From assembly GCF_024703895.1 (NCBI RefSeq), contig NZ_CP087968.1, positions 2,666,001 through 2,730,000 on the forward strand: a stretch of 64,000 bases of DNA, in the 5' to 3' direction. Shown here in pieces: positions 1-10,621 of the stretch. The notes under the pieces are model-generated. The model did not search any database and was not told the origin of the DNA. It saw only the letters and a program-made list of their open reading frames with translations. The position numbers and the translations under genes were made by a program. Numbering within the stretch: position 1 is the stretch's first letter; each line of letters starts with the position of its first letter. This stretch comes from Nocardioides sp. B-3 (GTDB taxonomy: Bacteria > Actinomycetota > Actinomycetes > Propionibacteriales > Nocardioidaceae).

Positions 1-735
1 CACCGGCGTCGACGAGGCCAAGGCGACCGCCATCGTCGACGAGGTCGGCTTCCCGGCCGAGCTGCGCGACCAGGGCGATCACGATGGTCCAGCAGCTGTG
101 GACGGTCTTCACGTCCGAGGACGCGACGCTCGTCGAGGTCAACCCGCTCGCGCGGCTGACCGGTGACAAGCTCGAGGCCCTCGACGGCAAGGTTTCGCTC
201 GACGAGAACGCCGAGTTCCGTCAGCCCGACCACGCCGCCTTCGAGATCCGTGAAGAGGCCGACCCGCTCGAGGCGAAGGCCAAGGACCTCGGCCTCAACT
301 ACGTCAAGCTCGACGGTGCCGTGGGCATCATCGGCAACGGCGCGGGCCCGGTCATGTCGACGCTCGACGTCGTCGCCTACGCCGGCGAGAACCACGGCGG
401 CGTGAAGCCCGCCAACTTCCTCGACATCGGCGGCGGCGCCAACGCCACCGTCATGGCCAACGGTCTCGACGTGATCCTCAACGACGAGCAGGTCAAGAGC
501 GTCTTCGTCAACGTCTTCGGTGGCATCACCGCGTGTGACGAGGTCGCCAACGGCATCAAGGGCGCCCCGGAGATCCTCGGCGACGCGGCCACCAAGCCGC
601 TCGTCGTCCGCCTCGACGGCAACAACGTCGAGGAGGGTCGCCGGATCCCGGACGAGCTGAACCACCCGCTCGTGACCCAGGGTCGACACCATGGACGGCG
701 CGGCCGACAAGGCCGCCGAGCTGGCGAACGTCTGA
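1..735 (+). CDS. sucC: Succinyl-CoA ligase (ADP/GDP-forming) beta subunit, 5' truncated by window edge
   Basis: C-terminal two thirds of the SucC beta subunit, which with SucD converts succinyl-CoA to succinate with substrate-level phosphorylation in the TCA cycle. The readable protein covers the ligase domain: [23 protein letters not shown] and [16 protein letters not shown] are characteristic SucC blocks around the CoA/phosphate-handling region. The 5' end lies outside the window. Two frame changes are needed: near 72–82, before MVQQLWTVF, and near 672–678, where an extra G in a CCAGGG run separates NHPLVTQ from [17 protein letters not shown] and the TGA at 733–735. SucD follows 14 nt downstream in the same operon. 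The family assignment is secure; the shifts look like sequencing errors. Confidence 0.93.
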
Positions 736-749
736 GAGGCGACGACAAC

Positions 750-1633
750 ATGAGCATTTTCCTGAACAAGGACTCCAAGATCATCGTCCAGGGGCATCAC
801 CGGCGGGATGGGTTCGAAGCACACCACCCTGATGGTCGAGTCCGGCGCCACCATCGTGGGCGGCGTCAACGCCCGCAAGGCCGGCACCACGGTCGAGCTC
901 GGCGGCCGGGAGCTGCCGGTGTTCGGCAGTGTCGCAGAGGCCATGAAGGAGACCGGCGCCAACGTGTCCGTCGCCTTCGTGCCGCCGCCCTTCACCAAGG
1001 ACGCTGCGATCGAGGCCATCGACGCCGAGATCCCCCTCCCCGGTCGTGATCACCGAGGGCGTGCCCGTGCAGGACACGGCCGAGGTCGTGGCCTACCTCG
1101 AGGGCAAGTCCACCCGGATGATCGGCCCCAACTGCCCCGGCATCATCACGCCGGGCGAGTCGCTGGCCGGCATCACGCCGCACACCATCGCGGGCAAGGG
1201 CCCGGTCGGTCTCGTCTCCAAGTCGGGCACGCTGACCTACCAGATGATGTACGAGCTGCGTGACTTCGGCTTCTCGACGGCCATCGGCATCGGCGGCGAC
1301 CCGATCGTGGGCACCACCCACATCGACGCGCTGCAGGCGTTCGAGGACGACCCCGACACCAAGCTGATCGTGATGATCGGTGAGATCGGTGGAGACGCCG
1401 AGGAGCGGGCGGCCGACTACATCAAGGCCAACATCACCAAGCCCGTCGTCGGCTACGTCGCGGGCTTCACCGCGCCCGAGGGCAAGACCATGGGCCACGC
1501 CGGCGCCATCGTGTCCGGCTCCGCGGGCACCGCTGCCGCCAAGCAGGAGGCCCTCGAGGCCGTCGGCGTGAAGGTCGGCAAGACGCCGTCCGCCACGGCC
1601 GAGCTCGCGCGGGAGATCCTGAAGACCCTCTGA
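750..1633 (+). CDS. sucD: Succinyl-CoA ligase alpha subunit
   Basis: Alpha subunit of succinyl-CoA synthetase, carrying the CoA-binding Rossmann domain and the phosphohistidine loop. Starts at ATG 750 ([15 protein letters not shown]). Visible landmarks are [36 protein letters not shown] and, near the C-terminus, [12 protein letters not shown], which holds the catalytic histidine. About 294 residues, the normal family length. Frame changes near 791 (extra G in CAGGGG) and near 1033–1042 (a C-rich run) break the raw reading frame, but both halves align without loss of conserved blocks. It is the last gene of the sucCD operon and is followed at once by a strong hairpin. Confidence 0.95.
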
Positions 1634-1643
1634 TCCCAGAGTG

Positions 1644-1679
1644 CACGTGCCCCGTTCGCCTCGCCGAGCGGGGCACGTG
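1644..1679. terminator. Hairpin terminator after sucCD
   Basis: Perfect 11-bp inverted repeat: CACGTGCCCCG at 1644–1654 and CGGGGCACGTG at 1669–1679, with a 14-nt loop. It lies between sucD and the convergent minus-strand lipoprotein gene ending at 1684, so it can serve both. There is no U tract, as is common in high-GC actinobacteria. Confidence 0.75.
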
Positions 1680-1683
1680 TCAT

Positions 1684-2938
1684 TCAGCACCCGGCGCGGG
1701 CGAAGACGCACATCTCCGCCGCGAGGTCGCGCCCCAACCGGGTCTGCCGGCGCAGGGTCGGACCGATGGCCTCGAGGGTGCCTTCGCCGTACACGTGGGT
1801 GAGCAGGATGCCCTTGCCGACACGGATGACTCGGAAGGCCGAGGCCCCGAGGCCCATCGTGTAGGTGCGCGAGAAGGTGATCGCGTCGTAGCCGGTGTCC
1901 TCGAAGTGCACGGTCCACACGCGGCCGCCCTCGACGTGCTGGCAGTGTCCGAGGATGAAGCGGATCGCCTCCATGGTGCGCAGCGCGGCCTGCACGCCGC
2001 GCAGGGAGACGAGCTCTGCGAGCGTCGAGGTATTCGGGACCGGTGGTGCGTACGGCGAGTCGGTCGACCACCCGCCGTGGGTTCCTCGGCCACAGTCGGT
2101 CGCCGCAGGCGCGCGGCCTGCCGATGCCGGCGGCGTCGGGTGCGGGCACCGGCTCCACGCCGGACTCGTTCTCCGCGATCCGCAGGGTCAACGGGAAGTC
2201 GTCGGGGATGGGCGTCGGTGTCGGCGCCAGAGCGGGAGCCCGAGCCGCACCCGGAATCGTGCCCGAGAAGATCGACATCGCCTCGACCGTCTCCTCGAGT
2301 CGGGAAGCCTCGTCGACGATCCCCTCGTCGAGGTTGGTGGACGGGTCCCACTCGGCGTAGGACGACGTCACCAGCAGGGCGCGACCCACCCGGACCACGT
2401 CGATGATCTCGGCGCCGATGCCGACGTCGCCGTCCTGCTCGTAGGTGTGGACCGGGACGGCCGCGTCGGGTCCGAAGGTCGAGTCGCGCACCTCGGTGAG
2501 CAGGCGTGACCCCGGGCCGAGCGCATCGGCCGGGCACGCCGCCGCCGACGAGCGGATGTCCGCCATGACGGCCGCCGGCTGGGCGGTGTCGGCGAAGAGC
2601 ATCAGGTCGCGGGTGTTGGAGTACTCGTTGCCGCTGGCCTCCGCCGCGAGACGGTCGGTCGGCTTCAGCCCGCGCAGCGGCTTGCGGCCGCAGAGGTCGA
2701 GGGCGCGCATGCCGACGCTCTGTGCGGAGATGCTGACGGCGTCGCCGTCCCCGCTCGCCATCGCGTCCGAGAGCGGGAAGTCGTCGGGGATGACGGTGGC
2801 GGCCGGCGTTGCCGCGGTGGCGCTGGGCGTGGTGGATGTCGTGGGGGCGGCCGGCTCCGCGGGCGTGCCCGACGGGGACTCCCGGCTGCAGGCCGACAGG
2901 GTCAGCACCGGGGCGCAGGCCGGGGCGAATCGCCTCAT
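1684..2938 (-). CDS. Putative lipoprotein with two tandem homologous domains
   Basis: Function not recognised. It begins MRRFAPACAPVLTLSACS, a short signal sequence with a lipobox ending in Cys at about residue 17, followed by a Thr/Pro/Ala-rich linker, so it is probably anchored on the outer face of the membrane. The rest appears to be two copies of one domain. Each opens with a PIPDDFPL/VIPDDFPL motif (near residues 50 and 240) and later contains a V-(V/I)-RVG-(K/R)-x-(I/L)-L segment. A frame change near 2105–2115 is needed to join the second copy to its C-terminus (LRTMEAIRFILGHCQ … AEMCVFARAGC). Paired Cys residues (LCG, AACP, GHCQ, EMC) suggest disulfides. It resembles actinobacterial extracytoplasmic sensor-like domains in general layout, but I do not assign a family. 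Confidence 0.7.
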
Positions 2939-3021
2939 GTCCTCATCCTCTCCACAGCGGTCGTCGCTGGGAAGACGCGAGCCCGAGCCGCATTGTTGTG
3001 ACGGATCGGCGTTGCGACGAG

Positions 3022-4909
3022 TCAGCGCTGGGCGCTGGGCAGGTCGCCGAGGCGCTCCGGGGCCCGCTCGGCGACCGCGGTGAAGTCGTCGCGCGCCATC
3101 GTCATCGGACCCGCGGGCGTGAAGCCGACTCGGGAGACGGCATTGCCGTCGCGCATGATCGCCATCCAGAACTGGAGCGTCCGGTTGTCGGTGATCTCGA
3201 TGTCGAGGTCCCAGACGGTGAGCGCCACGTCCTTGCCGGACCGGTTGACCAGCGTGTCCACGGACGTGCCGAGGTTGGCCTCACCACAGCGGCGGATGCG
3301 GTTGCGCACCTCGTCGATGAACTTTCGTGCCTGCCCGGTCTTCATCGTGGCCACGGACTGGGTCAGGCCGAAGGGATCGAGCGGCTTCTTCGGGAAGACG
3401 AAGGTCCGCGTCAGCGCGTGCCGCATGCCGCGGCCTCGGAACTGGGTGTTGTCGCATCGCGTCGACGCGTAGTTGGTGCGGGCGCGCACGGGGTCGGTGC
3501 CGACCCACGGACCGCGGGTGCTGGTGATCGGCGGCAGGTCGACCGCCGACAGCATCCCCGGCGGCTTGCCGACGGGGAAGGGATCGCCGCGCCGCGCCCG
3601 GGGCGGCCCGGCACAGGCGCCGGCGCCGGGTGTGCCGCACGCGGCGTTGACGGCTGCTGCCAGTCCGGCCGCGGCGGTCTTCGCGGCGACGGGTGCACCG
3701 GTCGAGCGCACCGGGGTCGTCACCGTGAGCTGACCGGTGCGGGCCACGCCCACCGCGATCCGGCTCGGCTTCTTGTCCCGGGAGCGCAGGGTCATCACGG
3801 TGGCGTCGTCACCCACCCGCGAGACCGCGTCGGTGGACAGCAGCTGGACACGCGGGTCGAGGCAGTCGGCGTACCACCCTCGGGTGATCTCGAAGGCCGC
3901 CTGCGCCCGGGCCTCGTCGGCGGAGAGCTCGACGAAGTGGACGGCGGTGGCGCGCTTCTCGGTGACGGTTCGGCGCACGGTGCGCGCCTTCTTGCCCTTG
4001 CCCTTGCGGGTCTTCTTCACCACCTCGGCCGTGCCGGTGAAGGAGCGCATCAGCGCGCCTGCGCCGGCCGGGTCCGCGAAGCGTCTGCTGGCACGGCATC
4101 ACCGGGCCGGAACCTGCCGGGTTGTCCGACGTCTCTCGCTCGCTCCAGCTCAGGCCGCGGCCGTAGCGCTCGACCTGCGGAGCGCCCAGCAGCGTGGTGT
4201 CCTCGAGCGCAGGTGCGGCGCCCGCCGAGGCCGGGCGCACGGTGATCCCGGGCAGGGCGCTCTCCCCGGTCGAGCGAGCCTCGGCTCGGAGCCACCCGAG
4301 GCGACGACGGTGCCCGAGACGAGCAGGGCGGCGATGACCGCCGCAGAGCCGATCAGCGTGTGTGTACGGCGACGTGCGGTGCCCGCACGGCGGATGATCG
4401 TGCTCCGGGGCCGGGTGGTGCCGATGAGCGGGGCCCGCAAAGCGTCTAGCCGAAGGCGGACATCGGTGCTCTTGACGGCTCGGGCCACCGCGAAGCGGGA
4501 GGTCGCGCTCTGCAGCGCGTTCGGTGTCGGCGCGGGGGAGGCCGACCTCGCGGGCGATGTCGGTGAGGGAGAGCGGCGACAGGGAGGTCAGCACGAGCGC
4601 CTTGCGCTCGTGGCTGCTCAGCTTGGCGAGGGCCTCGAGCGTCGCACGGACATTGGCGTCGACCGTCTTGTCGCGGTGCCGGGGACGAGCAGTGTGGCGG
4701 TGCAGGGCACGGCTGTGCGCGTGCGGTCGCACCCGGGCCTCGGGGTCGTCGAGTCGGCTCACCTTCGACCAGTGGTGCCGGGCGACGGAGAACGCGTCGC
4801 GGACCGCGGTGCGCGAGGCGGGCAGGTCGCCGGTGAGCGCATATGCCTCGAGCAGGAGACGCTCGCGCGTCTCGGCGTAGAACGTGTCGAACGCTTCGAA
4901 GCTCCCCAT
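3022..4909 (-). CDS. Sigma-70/ECF-like DNA-binding protein fused to a transmembrane and extracellular domain
   Basis: Reconstructed as one protein of about 625 residues with three parts. Residues 1–135 resemble an ECF/SigE-type sigma factor: a region-2-like segment (FEAFDTFYAETRERLLLEAY) and a region-4 helix-turn-helix (LTDIAREVGLPRADTERA) after LEALAKLSSHERKALVL. A single hydrophobic helix (LIGSAAVIAALLVSGTVVAS, about residues 185–205) follows. The remainder is a predicted extracytoplasmic domain, partly Lys/Arg-rich near RKGKGKKAR, with several Cys. Frame changes near 4535, 4275 and 4065 are needed, so the fusion should be confirmed before use. Sigma factors with membrane-spanning C-terminal extensions are known among actinobacterial ECF groups; this one may sense its own signal without a separate anti-sigma factor (inference). 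It is divergent from the PerM-like gene. Confidence 0.65.
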
Positions 4910-4983
4910 GACCCGCTCAACGGTACGGGGTCGCGGCGTGGCAGCGCGAACGCCCTCGGTGATCGGGTCATGATGGCCGGGCC

Positions 4984-6224
4984 ATGACCTCCCTGCTCCT
5001 CGACTCCTCCGAACGAACCTCGACCGGCCGCGCCCAGCGTCCGCTGGTCCTGATCGCCACGCTCGGCGGTGCCGCAGCCGCGCTGGCGCCGCTGCTGGTC
5101 TGCGTGGCCGTGGGCATCATCGGTTGGTTCGCCGCCGATGCCGGTGCGCACGGTGTCCCGCGCGACGGCATGAGCATGGGCGCGGTCGCCCGGCTGATGG
5201 CGCACGGTTCCGGCATCACCGTGCGCGGGGTGGCCGTGGATGCCGTCCCGCTCGGCCTCACCGCGATCTGCGCCTCGGTCGATGTGGCGACTGGGCCACC
5301 GGGTCGGCGACGCGTTGTCGGGCCACGGGCCCGACGCCGACCGGATCTCCGACGGGGAGCGCGACTTCACGGTGCCGCTGGCGACCGGACTCTTCTTCAT
5401 CGGCTACGCCGTCGTGGCCGTCGTGGTGGACACGCTCACGGCGAGCGTCGAGACCACCCTGAGCGTGCCCGGCGTGGTCATGTGGAGCCTCGCGATGACC
5501 CTCGCGTTCGCAGGGCCGGCCATCGCGGTCGGCTCCGGCCGGGCCGCGATCTGGGCGACCTTCGTGCCCGCCGTGATCCGACAGGGCGCCGCCACCGCGA
5601 TCGCGATCCTGACCGCCTTCCTCGCCCTGTCCGCCGCCGTCTTCCTCGTCTCCCCGGCCGTGGGCATCGGCCGCGCCGCGACGATGATGAGCCAGCTGCA
5701 CCCGGGGGTGGGCGAGGGCATCGTCTACGCCGTCGCCAACGGCGGATTCCTGCCCAACGCGACCCTTTTCTCCGGCTCCTTCCTGCTCGGCCCGGGGTTC
5801 GCGGTCGGCGGCAACACCCTCGTCTCGCCCGGCGCCGTGGTGCTGGGCCCGCTCCCGTTGTTCGCCCTGCTGGCGGCGCTGCCGGGCACCGGCACGCCCG
5901 GGCTGCTCCTGTCGTCCCCTGGTCTGGCTGCCGCCGTTGGTGGCCGCGCTCGCGACGATGTGGTGGCAGCGTCGACACCCCACCCTGACGTGGCTCGAGG
6001 CCGCGCTGCGCGGTTGTGGCGGCGGGATCGTGGCCGGGGTCGCCTTCGCGACGCTCGCCTCCGTGGCGGGCGGAGCCGTCGGACCCGGTCGGATGCGCCA
6101 CGTCGGACCGTTCGTGCCGGAGGTGCTGGTGGCGGCCATCACGGCGTTCGGCCTCGGTGGCCTTCTCGGCGCCCCGGCGATGGCGTGGTGGCAGCGGCGA
6201 GGAGCCCTAGACTCCGGCGAGTGA
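4984..6224 (+). CDS. perM: PerM-like DUF6350 integral membrane protein
   Basis: Polytopic membrane protein of about 410 residues with roughly eight hydrophobic segments, for example LGGAAAALAPLLVCVAVGII, ATGLFFIGYAVVAVVV and GVAFATLASVAGGAVG. It sits between sucCD and purN-purH. That position and topology match the DUF6350/PerM family, whose mycobacterial member is described as supporting cell division and persistence. Frame changes near 5275–5285 and 5905–5930 separate the N-terminal, central and C-terminal parts. The stop TGA at 6222–6224 overlaps the GTG start of purN, so translation is probably coupled. The function is taken from synteny and general resemblance; the gene symbol should be treated as provisional. 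Confidence 0.72.
6208..6213 (+). promoter_or_regulatory. Candidate −10 box (TAGACT) for purN
   Basis: TAGACT ends 7 nt before the purN GTG, the spacing seen repeatedly in this window and consistent with a leaderless transcript. It lies inside the 3' end of the PerM-like gene. Confidence 0.4.
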
Positions 6225-6825
6225 CCACTCGTCTTGTCGTTCTCGTCTCCGGTGCCGGCACCAACCTCCGGGCTTTGATCGACGCGTGCGCGGATCCGGC
6301 GTACGGCGCACAGGTGGTCGCAGTCGGTGCCGACCGCGACGGCATCGAGGCGCTCGCTCGGGCCGATCGGGCCGGCATCCCGACCTTCGTGAAGGAGGTC
6401 TCGCACTTCACGAGCCGCGAGCACTGGGACCGGGTGATGGCGACGTCCGTGGCCGGGTTCGAGCCGGACCTCGTGGTCTCGGCCGGCTTCATGAAGCTGG
6501 CGGGGAGGAGTTCCCGGCCCGTTTCCCGGGCCGCTACGTGAACACCCACCCCGCGCTGCTGCCGTCGTTCCCGGGGATGCACGGCGCTGCCGACGCCCCG
6601 GCCCATGGCGTCAAGGTCACCGGCGCGACGCTCTTCATCGTCGACGCCGGAGTCGACACCGGCCCGATCATCGCCCAGACCGTGGTGCCCGTGCTGGACG
6701 ACGACAGCGTCGAGAGCCTGCACGAGCGGATCAAGACCGCCGAGCGCACGATGCTCGTGGACACCATCGGGCTGATGGCCCGCGACGGGTGGGAGCTGGA
6801 CGGGCGCCGCGTGCGCTTAGGATGA
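6221..6825 (+). CDS. purN: Phosphoribosylglycinamide formyltransferase
   Basis: Transfers the formyl group of 10-formyl-THF to GAR in purine synthesis. The N-terminus has [16 protein letters not shown] (the phosphate-binding loop), followed by [13 protein letters not shown]. The C-terminal half has [20 protein letters not shown], holding the catalytic Asn/His, and [10 protein letters not shown]. About 201 residues, normal for the family. The GTG start at 6221 overlaps the preceding stop by 4 nt. One frame change near 6503 (one G missing from the run in CTGGCGGGGAGG) splits the raw frame. A ZTP-type riboswitch and purH follow. Confidence 0.93.
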
Positions 6826-6927
6826 GCGCACACGACTGGCGCAGGTGGCTGACCACCGGGGAGTGAAGCCGTGGAGCATCGAACGCCCGGGTGCTCCCCT
6901 CCGCAGCAATCTTTTTGGAGCAGCCCC
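6826..6927 (+). promoter_or_regulatory. ZTP/ZMP (pfl-type) riboswitch leader of purH
   Basis: The leader carries the two conserved blocks of the pfl motif. The first is ACTGGCG (about 6834–6840), then a GTGG–CTGA–CCAC hairpin and CGGGGAG (about 6857–6863). The second is a CGCCCGGGT loop (about 6884–6892) closed by GGAGCA at 6873–6878 pairing with TGCTCC at 6892–6897. The same TGCTCC can instead pair with GGAGCA at 6917–6922, which contains the purH ribosome-binding site (GGAG, 7 nt before the GTG at 6928). The two pairings exclude each other, so ligand binding should free the site and turn purH on. ZTP/ZMP riboswitches are known to control purine and folate genes; ZMP is the substrate of PurH. 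The structure is read by eye. Confidence 0.85.
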
Positions 6928-8501
6928 GTGTCCCCACGCCTTCACGACCAGATCCCGATCAAGCGCGCTGGTCTCCGTCTACGACAAGGCCGGGCTCGAC
7001 GAGCTCGTCCGCGGCCTGCACGACGCCGGTGTGGAGCTCGTCTCCACCGGCGGCTCCGCCAAGCTGATCGCCGACCCGGGCCTGCCCGTCACCAAGGTCG
7101 AGGACCTCACCGGCTTCCCCGAGTGCCTCGACGGCCGGGTCAAGACCCTGCACCCGCGCGTCCACGCCGGCATCCCGGCCGACCGCCGCCTCGACACCCA
7201 CGTCCAGCAGCTCGCCGACCTCGGCGTCGAGCCCTTCGACCCGGTCGTGAGCAACCTCTATCCCTTCACCCAGACCGTGGCCTCCGGTGCGAGCCCCGAC
7301 GAGTGCGTCGAGCAGATCGACATCGGCGGCCCGTCGATGGTCCGGGCGGCCGCCAAGAACCACCCGTCCGTCGCCATCGTCACCTCTCCTGCGCGGTACG
7401 CCGACGTGCTGGCCGCCGTCGCTGCCGGGGGCTTCACCCCGGCTGCCCGCAAGACGCTGGCCGCCGAGGCGTTCGTGCACACGGCGACGTACGACGTGCA
7501 CGTGGCGTCGTGGATGGGCAACGTGCTCACGGACAGCTCCGAGGGCAGTGGCTTCCCGGCGTGGATGGGCGCGACGTGGGGCAAGGACGCGGTGCTGCGC
7601 TACGGCGAGAACCCGCACCAGTCGGCCGCGATCTACTCCAACGGTTTCCTCCCCGGTGGTCCCGGGCTCGCGCAGGCGACCCAGCACCACGGCAAGGAGA
7701 TGTCCTACAACAACTACGTCGACGCCGACGCGGCCCGCCGTGCGGCCTACGACTTCGACGAGCCGGCCGTGGCGATCATCAAGCACGCCAACCCGTGCGG
7801 CATCGCGGTCGGCCCCGACGTGGCCGACGCCCACCGCAAGGCGCACGCGTGCGACCCGGTCTCGGCGTTCGGCGGCGTGATCGCCACCAACGTGCCGGTC
7901 TCGGTCGAGATGGCCCAGCAGGTCGCGGAGATCTTCACCGAGGTCGTCGTTGCCCCCGGCTACGAGGACGGCGCGGTCGAGATCCCGGCCGCGAAGAAGA
8001 ACATCCGGATCCTCGAGGCCGCCCCCCGGCCCGCGGCGGCGCCGAGATGCGTCCGATCTCCGGCGGCCTGCTGCTGCAGCACCGCGACGTCATCGACGCC
8101 GACGGCGACGACCCGTCCACCTGGACGCTCGCGACCGGCACCGCCGCGACGCCGGAGGTGCTCGCCGACCTCGCCTTCGCCCGGCGCGCCTGCCGGTCCG
8201 TGAAGTCCAACGCCATCCTGCTCGCCGCCGACGGTGCGTCCGTCGGCGTCGGCATGGGCCAGTCAACCGGGTCGACTCCTGCCGCCTCGCGGTCGAGCGG
8301 GCGGGGGAGCGGGCCGCTGGCTCGGTCGCCGCGTCGGATGCGTTCTTCCCCTTCGCCGACGGTGCGCAGGTGCTGATCGACGCCGGCGTGACGGCGATCG
8401 TGCAGCCGGGCGGCTCGATGCGCGACAACGAGGTCATCGAGGCGGCCGAGAAGGCCGGCATCACGATGTACTTCACCGGCACGAGGCACTTCTTCCACTG
8501 A
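6928..8501 (+). CDS. purH: Bifunctional AICAR transformylase / IMP cyclohydrolase
   Basis: Catalyses the last two steps of IMP synthesis. The N-terminal MGS-like cyclohydrolase domain contains [33 protein letters not shown] and NLYPF. The transformylase domain contains [37 protein letters not shown] and, near the end, [14 protein letters not shown]. About 523 residues. The start is GTG 6928, set by GGAG at 6917–6920. Frame changes lie near 6970 (one base missing in CGCGCTGG), near 8025–8035 (a CCCCCCGG run) and near 8262. The stop TGA at 8499–8501 shares its A with the ATG of the next gene. Confidence 0.95.
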
Positions 8502-9763
8502 TGCTCCGCTTCTTCAGGGGGATCATCCCGGCGACCAAGCTGGAGCGCGACCTCGCGCTCCAGTCGGTGCTGTCGGCGTTCGCGACCGGGTCGTTCCTGA
8601 CCGGCACGGCCGTCTTCTTCACCCAGATCGTCGGCCTCACCGGCGCCCAGATCGGCCTCGGCATGTCGGCTGCGGCGTGCGTGACCCTCGCGCTGTCGAT
8701 CCCGCTCGGGCGGCTCAGCGACCGGGTCGGCGCGAAGCGGCTGTGGATGATCAGCGCCTTCATCGAGGCGATGCTCTACCTCGCCCGGCCGCTCGCGTCC
8801 GGGTTCGTGACGTTCGTCCTGCTGCTGGCCGTGCTGGCCTGCGTCGAGACGGCCAGCCGCTCCGCGCGCAACGTCTACCGGATCGAGGTCTTCCCGCGTG
8901 ACAAGCGGGTCGCGGCGATGGCCTACCAGCGGGCGGCTCGCAACGTCGGCTACACGCTCGGTGCCGGTACGGCGGGCGTGGCCCTCGGCATCGGGACCCG
9001 GGAAGCCATCATCGCCGTACCCCTCATCACCGCCGGCCTGTTGGTGATCAACGCGGTGATGATCTCGTTCCTGCCCGCGCTCACGCGCAAGGTCGAGGTC
9101 GCCGTCGGCACCGACGTGCACGTCACCCCGGCCGCCCTGAAGAACAAGGGCTTCCTCGTCCCGGCGATGTGCAACGGCGTGCTGTCGTCCAACCAGTGCT
9201 GCTGAACGTCGTCGTGCCGCTCTGGCTGGTCGAACGCACCGACGCCCCGCAGACCCTGCTCGCGTGGCTGTTCGGCACCAACACCGTGCTGGCCGTGCTG
9301 CTGCAGGTGCGCGCCTCGCGCGGCGCCGACTCGGTCAACGGCTCGCTGCGCGCGGTGCGCCGGTCGGGCTGGGCGTTCGTGCTGTCCTGCCTTGTCCTCA
9401 GCGTCACCCACGAGACCGTCGGCTGGGTCTCGATCGTGCTGATCTGGATCGGCCACATCACCATCACCGGTGCCGAGCTGTGGCAGTCGGCCTCCGACTG
9501 GGGCTTCACCGCCGAGCTGTCGGACCCCAGCCGCATGGGCGACTACCGGGGCGTCTGGGGCCTCGGCTACCGTGTCGAGCCGATCATCTTCCCGGCGCTC
9601 TACACCTTCCTCGCCCTGACACAGGGGCGCACCCGGATGGGTGGTGATCGCCGCCATCGGCGTCACTGCCGCCGTCGTCTCGCACCCGGCGGCCCGCGCC
9701 GCCGAGCGCTACCTTGCCCATCACGGTTCACCCGCACCCGCCACCACCTTGGAGACAGCGTGA
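8501..9763 (+). CDS. Major facilitator superfamily transporter
   Basis: About 420 residues with twelve predicted hydrophobic segments. The N-terminal half contains the MFS loop-2/3 signature region, [17 protein letters not shown], at about residues 67–83. The substrate is unknown; the position between purH and folD may mean only operon membership. ATG 8501 overlaps the purH stop. Frame changes near 9195 and 9635 are needed; the C-terminal part reads [20 protein letters not shown] and ends at TGA 9761–9763, overlapping the GTG of folD. The 4-nt overlap suggests coupled translation with folD. Confidence 0.82.
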
Positions 9764-10610
9764 CTGCCCAGACCCTCGACGGCGCAGCCACGCTGCGCAC
9801 CATCAAGGCCGAGCTCACCGAGCGGGTCGCCGCCCTCAAGGCGCGCGGCATCACGCCCGGCCTCGGCACCGTGCTCGTCGGCAACGACCCCGGCTCGCAG
9901 TGGTATGTCGGCGCCAAGCACAAGGACTGCGCCGAGCTGGGCATCGCGTCGATCCGCCGCGACCTGCCCGCGACCGCGACCCGGAGCCGAGGTCGAGGCC
10001 GTGATCGACGAGCTCAACGCCGACCCCGACTGCACGGGCTTCCCCGGTCCAGCAGCCGACCGGCCTCGACGAGTTCGCCCTGCTCTCGCGCGTCGACCCG
10101 GACAAGGACGTCGACGGCCTGCACCCGACCAACCTCGGCAAGCTCGTGCTCGGTGAGGCCGGCCCGCTGCCGTGCACCCCCGTCGGCGCGATCGAGCTGC
10201 TGCGTCGCCATGGCGTGCAGATCGCCGGTGCCGAGGTGGCCGTCGTCGGCCGCGGACTCACCGTCGGCCGCCCGCTCGGGCTGCTCCTGACGCGTCGCTC
10301 CGAGAACGCCACCGTGACCCTGTGCCACACCGGCACGCTCGATCTCGCCGCCCACGTGCGGCACGCCGACATCGTGGTCGCGGCTGCCGGGGTCCCCGGC
10401 ATCATCACCGCCGACATGATCAAGCCCGGTGCGGCCGTCCTCGATGTGGGCGTCTCGCGCGTCGACGGCAAGGTCACCGGCGACGTGCACCCCGACGTGT
10501 GGGACGTCGCCGGCTGGGTCTCCCCGAACCCCAAGGGCGTCGGTCCGATGACCCGCGCCATGCTGTTGACCAATATCGTGGAGATTGCTGAACAGACCCA
10601 CCCCCTCTGA
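9760..10610 (+). CDS. folD: Bifunctional methylenetetrahydrofolate dehydrogenase / cyclohydrolase
   Basis: Makes 10-formyl-THF, the formyl donor for PurN and PurH, from 5,10-methylene-THF. Landmarks: [20 protein letters not shown] (contains the catalytic Tyr/Lys region), [31 protein letters not shown] and the NADP-binding [16 protein letters not shown]. The C-terminus [14 protein letters not shown] … [14 protein letters not shown] is typical. About 283 residues. The GTG start at 9760 overlaps the MFS stop. Frame changes near 9980 and 10045–10052 disrupt the middle of the protein. DUF3017 follows directly, a pairing seen in other actinobacteria. Confidence 0.94.
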
Positions 10611-10621
10611 TGAGGAGTCCT

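Noticed and set aside
992-1680. Extension of the minus-strand lipoprotein frame into sucD
   Set aside because: After the frame change near 2110 the true protein ends at 1684. The extension only reads antisense to sucD.
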